From contig DATFLL010000013.1 in NCBI GenBank assembly GCA_035267785.1, positions 1 to 55,433 of the forward strand: DNA of 55,433 nucleotides, read 5' to 3'. This document shows, one piece after another, positions 40,343 through 48,366 of this stretch. The stretch comes from DATFLL01 sp035267785. Lineage in GTDB: Bacteria; Pseudomonadota; Gammaproteobacteria; DATFLL01. Numbering within the stretch: the first letter of the stretch is position 1; the number at the start of each line of letters is the position of its first letter. Under the pieces are notes generated by a model that was not told the DNA's origin, ran no database searches, and saw nothing but the letters and a program-made list of their open reading frames with translations. The translations under genes were made by a program, and so were the position numbers.

Positions 40343-43300
40343 ATGTCTGAGCCGTACGTAATCAAGATGCCGCAGCTCTCGGACACCATGACCGAGGGTG
40401 TCGTGGTGAGCTGGGAAAAGAACATCGGCGACAAGGTCGAGCGCGGCGACATCGTCGCCACGGTCGAGACCGACAAGGCCATCATGGACGTGGAGGTCTT
40501 CCGCGAGGGCTACCTCTCGGGTCCGCTGGCCGCGGTGGACGCCGTGGTGCCCGTTGGCGAACCCATGGCCTATCTGGTGGCCGGCGCCGAGCAGGCGCAG
40601 GGGGCCGATGCGGCCAAGCCGGCTGCCGCCGAGCCCGCCGCCGGCGCTCCTGCCGCACCGCCTGCCGAAGCCCCGGCGAGCGAGCCGGCGGGCGCCGGTG
40701 CCGCGCCCGAGGGCGTGCAGCACGTCATCAAGATGCCCCAGCTGTCCGACACCATGACCGAGGGCGTCGTGGTGAGCTGGGAGAAGAATATCGGCGACAA
40801 GGTCCAGCGCGGCGATGTGGTCGCGCAGGTCGAGACCGACAAGGCCATCATGGACGTGGAGGTCTTCCGCGAGGGCATCCTGTCCGGTCCCCTGGCCGAG
40901 GTCGACAGCGTGGTTCCGGTCGGCGGTGCCCTGGCCTACCTGGTCGAAAAGAGCGAGCAGGCGGTACACGAGGGTCGAGTGGTCGGTGTCGGCGCGGGTG
41001 AGGAGGATGTGACCAGTCCTTCGGCGCAGGAGCCGCGCCACCGTCACGCCACGGCCCATCCGGCTCCCGGTCACAAGGCCCCCGAGCCGCACCTGGTGAG
41101 CCCGGGTGCCGCGCCCGCCGCCCGGCCGGACAACAAGCACGCCACTCCCTACGCGCGCAAGCTGGCCGGCCAGCTCCACATCAATCTGAACACGATCAAG
41201 GCGACGGGGCCGAGCGGTGAGATCACCGCAGCCGACGTGCGCCGGGCCCAGCCTATCCAGCGGCCCAGCCAGATCACCGAGGTCGTGCCGGCGCACGCCA
41301 TGCCCGAGGTGCAGGTCCCGGGCGAGGGCCGGCCGATGACGGCCATGGAGCGGGCGGTCAGCCATTCCATGACCGCCTCCCTGACCATGCCCACCTTCCG
41401 GGCCTCCATCAACGCCAGGCCCGAGGCGCTGATCAAGGCCTCGAAGAAGACCGGCGTGTCGGTGACCGTGGCCATCGCCAAGGCCTGTGCCCTGGCGGTC
41501 AAGAAACACCCGACCATCAATTGGACCTACCAGCCCGTCGACAAGCTGGTCGAGCGCGACAACGTCGACATCGGCATGGCCGTGGCCGCCGAGGGCGGTG
41601 GTCTGGTGGTGCCGGTGTTGCGCCACTGCGAGTCGCGCAACCTCGAGACCCTCAACGAGAACTGGCGCGATCTGGTCGAGCGCGCCCGCAAGCGTCGCCT
41701 CGCGCCCGAGGAGTATGCCAACCCGACCTTCATGGTCTCCAACATGGGCATGCTGGGAGTCACCTACTTTGACGCCATCCCCACGCCGGGCACGGCCGCC
41801 ATCCTGGCCATCTCGGCCACGGGCCCGAGCGGCATGCCGCTGACCGTCACGGCGGACCACCGCGTGGTCAACGGCGCCGAGGTGGCGATGTTCCTGAACA
41901 CGCTCAAGGAGACCATCGAGCAGCCCGAGCGCTGGATGGGCCCATTGGGACCGGCCATTCCCGAGGGCGATTGGGACTACGACGTCGTGGTCATCGGCGG
42001 CGGCCCCGGCGGCGAGGACTGCGCGCGGGACCTCGCCGAGCACGGCATCAAGGTCGCCATGATCAACGACGCGCCTTTCCCGGGCGGCGAATGCCTGTGG
42101 CGCGGCTGTATTCCGTCCAAGGCCTGGCGTGCCGCGGCGGATCGCATGCGCGACCGCGCCGACGACGCCCATCTGGGTATCGAGGGTACGACCAAGCCGA
42201 GCCTGAACTGGGCCAAGCTGGACAAGACCCGGCGCAGCGTGCTCGAGACGCGCGGCGAGATGGCCTACAAGACCGACAAGGGCGTGAAGATCGATATCAT
42301 CCAGGGCTTCGCCTCCTTTGAGACCGACCACCGGATATTCGTCGACACCTCGGCCAACAGCGAGGACCCGCACGCCCGGGCGCCGCTGGGCGACGGCTCG
42401 GCCGGCAAGCACATCACCTTCGGCTGTGCCGTCATCGCCGCGGGCGCACCGCCGTTCGTGCCGCCGATTCCCGGTGCCCGCGAAGGCGTCGAGGCCGGCG
42501 GCGTGCTGACCTCCGATACGGTGTGGGGCCTCACCGAGGCTCCCAAACGCCTGGGCGTCATCGGCGGCGGTGCCATCGGCGTGGAGATGGCGCAGATCTT
42601 CCAGGACTTCGGCGCCAAGGTGCTGCTGGTCGAGGCCCAGGATCGGATCCTGGCCGAGGTCGAAGGCGAAGTGGCCAAACAGTTGACCGAGGTGCTCAAC
42701 GCCGACCCGCGCCTGACCATCGAGACCTCCGCCAAGGTCAAGGAGATCAAGGGCAAAGCCGGCGCCATGAAGCTCACCTACGAAGGCGCCGACGGCAAGG
42801 ACCACAGCTTCAGCTGCGACTACGTCATCATGGCCACCGGCAAGCGCCCGGTGCTCGATCCGCTCAAACTCGACAACGCCGGCGTCGCAGTCGACAAGGG
42901 CGTGGTTCAGGCCGACAACCGCTGTCGCACCAGCGTGGGTCACATCTACGCCGTCGGCGACGTCATCGGCGGGCTGATGCTGGCGCACACCGCGGGCCAG
43001 CAGGGCCGGGTGGCCGCGGCGGCCATCCTCGGCGAGGACCTGACCTACGACGAGGCCAAGGACTCAGGCGTCATCTTCACGCGTCCCGAGGCCGCGTTCG
43101 TGGGCCTGTCGGTGGCGCAGGCCAAGGAGCGCAACATCGACGCGGTCGAGGTCAAGGTACCGATCAGCATCGACGCCAAGGCCATGATCAACAACGAGAC
43201 CCACGGCCTCATCAAGATCGTCGCCGACAAGGCCTCGCACCGCATTATCGGCGTGCACTATCTCGCCGATCACGCCGACACCCTCATCGGCGAAGGCGTG

Positions 43301-43450
43301 ATGATGGTCTCCGGCGGTCTGACGCTGGAGCAGGTGGGCCAGGCCATTCATCCGCATCCCACCCAGACCGAGCTGTTCGGCGAGCTCGCACGGCGTTTGC
43401 TCTCGCGCCTGCGGCGCAGCGCCCGCAAGGCGGCCAAGCAGAAGGCTTGA
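40343..43450 (+). CDS. Fused pyruvate dehydrogenase E2-E3: dihydrolipoamide acetyltransferase plus dihydrolipoyl dehydrogenase
   Basis: One 1035-residue frame. Two almost identical lipoyl domains come first, with lipoylation Lys45 and Lys167 in VETDKAIMDVEVF. An Ala/Pro linker, a peripheral-subunit-binding domain (265-302, HATPYARKLAGQL) and the acyltransferase core follow, with His506 in ADHRVVNGAE where the usual Asp is Asn. From about residue 545 comes a complete E3: FAD site VVVIGGGPGGEDCA, redox CLWRGC (Cys584, Cys589), NAD site GVIGGGAIGVEMAQ and the C-terminal HPHPTQTE with the catalytic His. The two enzymes are normally separate. The start at 40343 lacks a good ribosome site. Confidence 0.93.
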   Translation: MSEPYVIKMPQLSDTMTEGVVVSWEKNIGDKVERGDIVATVETDKAIMDVEVFREGYLSGPLAAVDAVVPVGEPMAYLVAGAEQAQGADAAKPAAAEPAAGAPAAPPAEAPASEPAGAGAAPEGVQHVIKMPQLSDTMTEGVVVSWEKNIGDKVQRGDVVAQVETDKAIMDVEVFREGILSGPLAEVDSVVPVGGALAYLVEKSEQAVHEGRVVGVGAGEEDVTSPSAQEPRHRHATAHPAPGHKAPEPHLVSPGAAPAARPDNKHATPYARKLAGQLHINLNTIKATGPSGEITAADVRRAQPIQRPSQITEVVPAHAMPEVQVPGEGRPMTAMERAVSHSMTASLTMPTFRASINARPEALIKASKKTGVSVTVAIAKACALAVKKHPTINWTYQPVDKLVERDNVDIGMAVAAEGGGLVVPVLRHCESRNLETLNENWRDLVERARKRRLAPEEYANPTFMVSNMGMLGVTYFDAIPTPGTAAILAISATGPSGMPLTVTADHRVVNGAEVAMFLNTLKETIEQPERWMGPLGPAIPEGDWDYDVVVIGGGPGGEDCARDLAEHGIKVAMINDAPFPGGECLWRGCIPSKAWRAAADRMRDRADDAHLGIEGTTKPSLNWAKLDKTRRSVLETRGEMAYKTDKGVKIDIIQGFASFETDHRIFVDTSANSEDPHARAPLGDGSAGKHITFGCAVIAAGAPPFVPPIPGAREGVEAGGVLTSDTVWGLTEAPKRLGVIGGGAIGVEMAQIFQDFGAKVLLVEAQDRILAEVEGEVAKQLTEVLNADPRLTIETSAKVKEIKGKAGAMKLTYEGADGKDHSFSCDYVIMATGKRPVLDPLKLDNAGVAVDKGVVQADNRCRTSVGHIYAVGDVIGGLMLAHTAGQQGRVAAAAILGEDLTYDEAKDSGVIFTRPEAAFVGLSVAQAKERNIDAVEVKVPISIDAKAMINNETHGLIKIVADKASHRIIGVHYLADHADTLIGEGVMMVSGGLTLEQVGQAIHPHPTQTELFGELARRLLSRLRRSARKAAKQKA

Positions 43451-43477
43451 GGCTGCCCGGCGGGATCCAGTCCCAGA

Positions 43478-43503
43478 GCCGGCCCGTGCGGGCCGGCCCC
43501 GTT
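43478..43503 (+). terminator. Possible terminator after the pyruvate dehydrogenase operon
   Basis: GCCGGCCCG (43478-43486) and CGGGCCGGC (43489-43497) form a strong nine-base stem followed by CCCGTTT. The T run is short, so termination efficiency is uncertain. Confidence 0.5.
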
Positions 43504-43559
43504 TCCGCAAGCGGCCCTAACATGGCGCCGGCGCTTTCGAGCGAGGGCCCGCCTTCGGG

Positions 43560-43565
43560 TATAAT
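43560..43565 (+). promoter_or_regulatory. Perfect -10 hexamer upstream of argG
   Basis: TATAAT at 43560-43565, 93 bases before the argG start. The -35 region (TTTCGA at 43535 or TCGAGC at 43537) is weak, so an activator or an extended -10 may help. No clear ArgR box was found. Confidence 0.45.
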
Positions 43566-43658
43566 CGCCCCTCGCGGCGGCTGGGTCGGCGTCGTGTCGA
43601 ACGTCCGTCATCGCCCGCCGGGCGCCTTTCCGGCGAACGACGAATTTGGAGGCCCTGA

Positions 43659-44873
43659 ATGGCACAGGTCAAGAAAGTAGTGTTGGCGTATTCCGGCGGT
43701 CTGGATACGTCGATCATCCTCAAGTGGCTGCAGGATACCTACGGCTGCGAGGTGGTGACCTTCACCGCCGATATCGGTCAGGGCGAGGAAGTCGAGCCCG
43801 CCCGCGCCAAGGCGCAGGCCATGGGCGTGAAGGAAATCTACATCGAAGACCTGCGCGAAGAGTACGCCCGCGACTTCGTCTTTCCGATGTTCCGCGCCAA
43901 CACGGTCTACGAGGGCGAGTACCTGCTGGGCACCTCCATCGCGCGCCCGCTGATCGCCAAGCGCCTGGTCGAGATCGCCAACGAGACCGGCGCCGACGCC
44001 ATCGCCCACGGTGCCACGGGCAAGGGCAATGACCAGGTGCGCTTCGAGCTCGGCGCCTATGCGCTCAAACCGGACGTGAAGATCATCGCCCCCTGGCGCG
44101 AGTGGGACCTCAACTCGCGCGAGAAGCTCATGGCCTATGCCGAGCAGCACGCCATCCCCGTGGACTTCAAGAAGAAGGGCAAGAAATCGCCGTATTCGAT
44201 GGATGCCAACCTGCTGCACATCTCCTACGAGGGCGGTATTCTTGAAGACCCGTGGGCCGAGCCCGAGGAGGACATGTGGCGTTGGACCGTCTCGCCGGAG
44301 CAGGCCCCCGACAGTCCGACTTATCTCGAGCTCACGTTCCGCGAGGGCGACATCGTCGCCATCGACGGCAAGGCGATGAGCGCGGCCGAAGTGATGGAAT
44401 ACCTCAATCGCGTGGCCGGCGAGAACGGCATCGGCCGGGCCGATATCGTCGAGAACCGGTATGTCGGCATGAAGTCGCGCGGCGCCTACGAGACGCCGGC
44501 CGGCACCGTCATGCTCAAGGCGCACCGGGCCATGGAGTCGTTGACGCTGGACCGCGAGGTCGCGCACCTCAAGGACGAGCTCATGCCGCGCTATGCGACC
44601 CTGGTCTACAATGGATATTGGTGGAGCCCCGAACGGCGTATGCTCCAGGAGATGATCGATGCTTCCCAGGGTACGGTGAACGGGGTGGTGCGTCTGAAAC
44701 TCTACAAGGGCAACGTCATCGTCGTCGGGCGCAAGTCGGACACGGATTCGTTGTTCGACGAACGCATCGCGACCTTCGAGGAAGATGCCGGGGCCTACGA
44801 TCAGAAGGACGCCGAAGGATTCATCAAACTCAACGCCTTGCGCATGCGCATCGCGTCCCGCCGCAAAGGCTGA
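43659..44873 (+). CDS. argG: Argininosuccinate synthase, ArgG
   Basis: A 404-residue enzyme that joins citrulline and aspartate using ATP. The ATP pyrophosphatase loop LAYSGGLDTSIILKWL is at the N-terminus; ATGKGNDQVRFE, IAPWRE and the citrulline-site segment KKGKKSPYSMDANLL are intact. A TTTGGAGG site lies six bases before the ATG. The length matches the shorter bacterial type. The next gene in the pathway, argH, is not in the window. Confidence 0.97.
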   Translation: MAQVKKVVLAYSGGLDTSIILKWLQDTYGCEVVTFTADIGQGEEVEPARAKAQAMGVKEIYIEDLREEYARDFVFPMFRANTVYEGEYLLGTSIARPLIAKRLVEIANETGADAIAHGATGKGNDQVRFELGAYALKPDVKIIAPWREWDLNSREKLMAYAEQHAIPVDFKKKGKKSPYSMDANLLHISYEGGILEDPWAEPEEDMWRWTVSPEQAPDSPTYLELTFREGDIVAIDGKAMSAAEVMEYLNRVAGENGIGRADIVENRYVGMKSRGAYETPAGTVMLKAHRAMESLTLDREVAHLKDELMPRYATLVYNGYWWSPERRMLQEMIDASQGTVNGVVRLKLYKGNVIVVGRKSDTDSLFDERIATFEEDAGAYDQKDAEGFIKLNALRMRIASRRKG

Positions 44874-44944
44874 AGGTTCTTAACCCGCGGCTCGTCGCAC
44901 CGGGGCAACGGAAACGACGGCGGGCCAACGTTGTCGGAGGGGGC

Positions 44945-45256
44945 ATGGATTTCGACAATGTGAGCGTCAAGCGCCGCGCCGAAATCCTGCACGGCGGACG
45001 GGCCAGCCGGCGCAGCATCATCACGGCCGACGGCGACATGAAAAGCCTCGGTCTCGTGCTGCCGGGAAACTATCGCTTCACCACGCAGGCCGCCGAGACC
45101 CTGGAGGTCACGGCCGGTCATTGCCGGGTCAAGCGCGCCGAGGATCAGGCCTGGGTCGACTGCGGCCCGGGCCAGAGCATCGCCGTCCCCGCCAACTCCT
45201 ATTTCGAGATGGAGGCGGACGAGCCGGTCGACTACGTCTGTCACTACGGCGTGTGA
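44945..45256 (+). CDS. ppnP: Pyrimidine/purine nucleoside phosphorylase, PpnP
   Basis: A 103-residue small cupin-like protein of the PpnP (DUF1255) family. The segments SLGLVLPGNYRFTTQAAETLEVTAG, VPANSYFEMEADEPVDYVCHY match E. coli PpnP (94 residues), which phosphorolyses many nucleosides. GGAGGGGG lies three bases before the ATG at 44945. It is 71 bases after argG on the same strand and may be cotranscribed. Confidence 0.88.
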   Translation: MDFDNVSVKRRAEILHGGRASRRSIITADGDMKSLGLVLPGNYRFTTQAAETLEVTAGHCRVKRAEDQAWVDCGPGQSIAVPANSYFEMEADEPVDYVCHYGV

Positions 45257-45325
45257 TTCGCCCGCCGTTCAACGATAGCTCTTTCAGTCATTCACCCCAT
45301 TACGCAACGCGCTGAGGTTCGAACT

Positions 45326-45715
45326 ATGCGTATTCTTCACACCATGCTCCGCGTCGGCGACCTGGAGCGTTCCATCGAATTCTACACCGACGTGCTCGGG
45401 ATGAAGCTGCTGCGGCGCAAGGATTATCCCGACGGCCAGTTCACGCTGGCCTTCGTGGGCTATGGCGACGAGAGCGAAGAGGCGGTCATCGAGCTGACCT
45501 ACAACTGGGATACGGACAAATACGACCTGGGCGACGGCTACGGGCACATCGCCATCGAGGTCGACGATGTCTACAAGGCGGCCGAGGCGATTCGCGAACG
45601 CGGCGGCAAGATACTGCGTGAGCCCGGTCCGATGAACGCGGGCACGACGATCATCGCCTTCGTCGAGGACCCCGACGGCTACCCTATCGAGCTGTTGGGC
45701 GCCAAGGCCGCCTGA
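45326..45715 (+). CDS. gloA: Lactoylglutathione lyase (glyoxalase I), GloA
   Basis: A 129-residue glyoxalase I. The start MRILHTMLRVGDLERSIEFYTDVLGMKLLRR, the metal-binding Glu in EEAVIELTYNWD, His in GYGHIAIEVDD and the final Glu in DPDGYPIELLG are all present. It converts the methylglyoxal-glutathione adduct to lactoylglutathione; the short form is usually nickel-dependent. A GAGGTTCG site precedes the ATG. Confidence 0.95.
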   Translation: MRILHTMLRVGDLERSIEFYTDVLGMKLLRRKDYPDGQFTLAFVGYGDESEEAVIELTYNWDTDKYDLGDGYGHIAIEVDDVYKAAEAIRERGGKILREPGPMNAGTTIIAFVEDPDGYPIELLGAKAA

Positions 45716-45793
45716 GGCGGCTGCACACGGCCGCGCCCCCGTGTGCATACGTATCGGAGGCGGTGATGATAGGCCGCGAGGCCGGTATTTGCG

Positions 45794-46216
45794 TCAGCGC
45801 CCCGCCCGGTGCCTGAGGCAGTCGAGGTAGGCGGCCTCGTCGGGCGCCCCGCCGCTGCGCTGCGCCTGCCACAGGGCCTCGCCCAGACAATCCATCATCT
45901 GATGTTCGGCGGCGTGGGCGTCCTGATACTTCACGAGCAGGGCTTTGTAGGCCTCCTGGATGCCGGCGGGACGCCCGGTGGACAGCTGCTCGTGCAGTGC
46001 GAGGTGCATCGCCATGTGCAGGAAGGGGTTGGTCTCGTCACCGTAGTCGCGCTCGAGGTTCGCCTCGGGTTGTTCGAGCAGCCGGTGGTATTCCGGATGA
46101 CGCTCGGCGATCTGGGCGATGGCCGTCTCCAGCGGTTCGGCCGGCTCGCCGGCCCGGTGCTAGCGCCAGGCCTCGAAGAAGGCGCGGCGAAGAGCGTTGC
46201 GGTCCTGTCCAAACAT
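45794..46216 (-). pseudogene. DUF1841 family gene interrupted by an in-frame amber codon
   Basis: The minus-strand frame from the ATG at 46216 to the TGA at 45794 is exactly 141 codons and reads as a DUF1841 protein throughout: MFGQDRNALRRAFFEAWR, then TAG (46160-46162), then HRAGEPAEPLETAIAQIAE, NPFLHMAMHLALHEQL, DAHAAEHQMMDCLGEALW and the end. No frameshift is present; a single base change from AAG or CAG to TAG would explain it. The next in-frame ATG (46015) is too late for a full domain. It lies 151 bases after nth. Either a recent nonsense mutation or a base-call error. Confidence 0.88.
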
Positions 46217-46367
46217 GGTCTGCCTTAAAGGGTCGAAAGGGCGCTGGGCCCGTGATTCGTCGGCGTCGAGGCCCCGGTATCGAGTCGGGCCCGGCGCGAG
46301 CGTGTCATGCAGGATACCCGAGGCGCGTGTCGCCTGCCAGGATCGGGGCGACGTGTGCAACGCGACG

Positions 46368-47003
46368 TCAGTCAACGGTCTTGTGCCGGTATTCGCACAG
46401 GTCCTCGATGACGCAGGAGCCGCAGCGCGGCCGGCGCGCGATGCAGGTGTAGCGCCCAAGCAGGATCAGCCAGTGATGGGCGTCGTGCAGGTATTCTTCC
46501 GGCACGAACTTGAGCAGTTTCTTTTCCACTTCCTGGACGTTCTTGCCGGGCGCGATGCCGGTGCGGTTGGACACGCGGAAGATGTGCGTGTCCACGGCGA
46601 TGGTCGGATGACCGAAGGCGGTGTTGAGAATCACGTTGGCCGTCTTGCGGCCCACGCCCGGCAGTGCCTCCAGGGCGGCGCGGTCCTCGGGCACCTGGCC
46701 GTCGTGTTCGTCGACGAGGATCCGGCAGGTCTTGATGACGTTCTTGGCCTTGGTGTTGAACAGGCCGATGGTCTTGATGTAGCGCTTAAGTCCCGCCTCG
46801 CCGAGCTTGAGGATAGCCGTCGGCGTGTTGGCAACCTTGAACAACGGCTCGGTCGCCTTGTTGACGCCCTTGTCGGTGGCCTGTGCCGAGAGGATGACGG
46901 CTATCAACAGCTCGAACGGCGTCGAGTAATGCAGCTCGGTGGTGGGGTGCGGGTTTTCCGCCTTCAGCCGCGCGAAGATCTCACGGCGCTTTTCTTTGTT
47001 CAT
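46368..47003 (-). CDS. nth: Endonuclease III, Nth
   Basis: A 211-residue DNA glycosylase/AP lyase, the length of E. coli Nth. The helix-hairpin-helix LPGVGRKTANVIL carries the catalytic Lys, and the catalytic Asp is in VDTHIFRVSNR. The iron-sulfur cluster motif C-X6-C-X2-C-X5-C (CIARRPRCGSCVIEDLC) is intact. It removes oxidised pyrimidines. nth usually follows rnfE directly; here one unknown gene lies between. Confidence 0.97.
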   Translation of the reverse strand: MNKEKRREIFARLKAENPHPTTELHYSTPFELLIAVILSAQATDKGVNKATEPLFKVANTPTAILKLGEAGLKRYIKTIGLFNTKAKNVIKTCRILVDEHDGQVPEDRAALEALPGVGRKTANVILNTAFGHPTIAVDTHIFRVSNRTGIAPGKNVQEVEKKLLKFVPEEYLHDAHHWLILLGRYTCIARRPRCGSCVIEDLCEYRHKTVD

Positions 47004-47061
47004 ATTGTTGTGCGCAGTCAGTACGAGCGAGCTTGGGTTTGCCCATGCCGCTTCGATGCTG

Positions 47062-47108
47062 GCGAGTGACGAGGGGAGTCAATGTCGTTTTGGCCCCTCG
47101 CCACTCGC
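47062..47108. repeat. Large inverted repeat between nth and the unknown upstream gene
   Basis: The arms 47062-47076 (GCGAGTGACGAGGGG) and 47094-47108 are complementary over 15 bases with one mismatch, around a 17-base loop containing GTTTT. No T run follows on the minus strand. It may end or stabilise the transcript of the gene at 47129. Confidence 0.6.
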
Positions 47109-47128
47109 AGCTCTATCCTCGCAACTGA

Positions 47129-47545
47129 TTATGTATGACGGAAATAGCCGATTTCGGGCACCGCCTCGCGCGGATTGGCCGAGGCTTCCTGCTTGAGCTC
47201 GTCGACCAGCTTGTGGTGCTGCTCCTCGAGCTTGTGCATGGCGTCGGCGTCCATCTTGGGGAAAATCGCGCCCTTGATGAAATCGCCCAGGTCGGTCAGG
47301 CACACGGCCCAGTGCTTGTCGTTCAGATGAAAGCTGCGATGGGCATGCTGGCCGTAGGGATAATCGGCGAAGGCAATGGCCTTGGTCTTGGACAGCTCGG
47401 GGTCATTGGTGACGAAGCTCTTCGCCCAGTCGTACCACCACTTGTAGTACTTCTCCCGGAGGGCATCGTTCAAACCGTAGCGCTCAAAGAAAGCGGTCGT
47501 CGAGGCGCGGCCGCCGTTGCCGCTGAAGGGAAAATGTCCAGCCAT
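47129..47545 (-). CDS. Uncharacterised 138-residue protein
   Basis: A small soluble protein that I do not recognise. The start at 47545 has AGGAGA ten bases upstream. It begins MAGHFPFSGNGGRASTTAFFERYGL, has an aromatic stretch (EKYYKWWYDWAKSF), a His-rich middle (YPYGQHAHRSFHLNDKHWAVC) and a helical tail (KLEEQHHKLVDELKQEA). No signal peptide or membrane helix is seen. The single Cys and several His could bind a metal, but this is only a suggestion. It lies between rnfE and nth on their strand, with three TTAGC direct repeats upstream. Confidence 0.7.
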   Translation of the reverse strand: MAGHFPFSGNGGRASTTAFFERYGLNDALREKYYKWWYDWAKSFVTNDPELSKTKAIAFADYPYGQHAHRSFHLNDKHWAVCLTDLGDFIKGAIFPKMDADAMHKLEEQHHKLVDELKQEASANPREAVPEIGYFRHT

Positions 47546-47598
47546 TGTGTAGGGTCTCCTGGAATACGTGCGGCGAAATATGCCGGCTCATCGGTATA

Positions 47599-47630
47599 TT
47601 AGCAAACGCTTAGCGCGCGTAACTTAGCAA
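47599..47630. promoter_or_regulatory. TTAGC direct repeats upstream of the unknown gene
   Basis: TTAGC occurs at 47599, 47610 and 47624 in the same orientation, 50-80 bases before the minus-strand gene starting at 47545. Read on the minus strand the first overlaps a TAATAT that could be a -10. Candidate operator only. The A run at 47629-47633 with GGCC palindromes beyond it may also serve as the rnfE terminator. Confidence 0.35.
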
Positions 47631-47673
47631 AAAGGCCTTGGCCGTGCCAGTCCCGGCCATTTAGTTCGGTGTC

Positions 47674-48366
47674 TCAGGCCGCGGGTTGCGCTGCGGGCGG
47701 CGTCGTTTCGTGGGCGGCCGCGCGCTCGGCGAGACGCTGATCGATGACGTTTTTCAGCGCGATCAGCAGGCCCAGTCCCAGGAACGCGCCCGGGGGCAGG
47801 GCGGCCAGCAGGAAGCCCTGATAGTGCGGGATCACCTGCGTGGTCAGCCAGTCGGCGCCATGGCCGAACATGAGATAGATCTGGGTGAACAGGGTGCCGT
47901 GGCCGGCGACCTCACGCAGTCCGCCGAGCAGCACGAGCGCCACGGTGAAGCCCAGCCCCATGAACAGGCCGTCGGCGAGCGAGCGCCCGATGCTGTTTTT
48001 CGAGGCGAAGGCCTCGGCGCGGCCCAGGATGGAGCAGTTGGTCACGATGAGTGGGATGAAGATCCCCAGTATCTTGTAGAGCTGATGGAAATAGGCGTTC
48101 ATGACCAGCTCGATGACCGTGACCACCGAGGCGATGATGACGACGAATACCGGGATGCGTATTTCTGGGCGCACGATCTGGCGGATCATCGAGACGAGCC
48201 CGTTGGAAGCCACCAGGGTCGCCATGGTAGCCAGACCCATGCCCAGGCCGTTGACCACGGTGGTGGACACGGCCAACAGGGGGCACATGCCCAGAATCTG
48301 GACGAAGGCGACATTGTTGTTCCACATGCCGTCGTTGAATATCTGGCGATAGCCGGAGTCACTCAT
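47674..48366 (-). CDS. rnfE: Rnf complex subunit RnfE
   Basis: A 230-residue six-helix membrane subunit of the Rnf (Rsx) ferredoxin:NAD oxidoreductase. The start MSDSGYRQIFNDGMWNNNVAFVQILGMCPLLAVS and the motif FIPLIVTNCSILGRAEAFASKN with the iron-binding Cys are typical. It overlaps the rnfG stop by eight bases. RnfA and RnfE are inverted homologues that hold a membrane-embedded iron centre. Confidence 0.96.
   Translation of the reverse strand: MSDSGYRQIFNDGMWNNNVAFVQILGMCPLLAVSTTVVNGLGMGLATMATLVASNGLVSMIRQIVRPEIRIPVFVVIIASVVTVIELVMNAYFHQLYKILGIFIPLIVTNCSILGRAEAFASKNSIGRSLADGLFMGLGFTVALVLLGGLREVAGHGTLFTQIYLMFGHGADWLTTQVIPHYQGFLLAALPPGAFLGLGLLIALKNVIDQRLAERAAAHETTPPAAQPAA

Noticed and set aside
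40241..42988. 915-codon minus-strand frame opposite the E2-E3 gene
   Set aside because: Composition (His/Asp/Gly/Leu-rich) is that of an antisense shadow; the plus strand has unmistakable lipoyl, E2 and E3 motifs.
46160..46162. Pyrrolysine or other amber recoding in DUF1841
   Set aside because: TAG ends ordinary genes here (ptsP, phoR) and the family does not use a special residue at this position.
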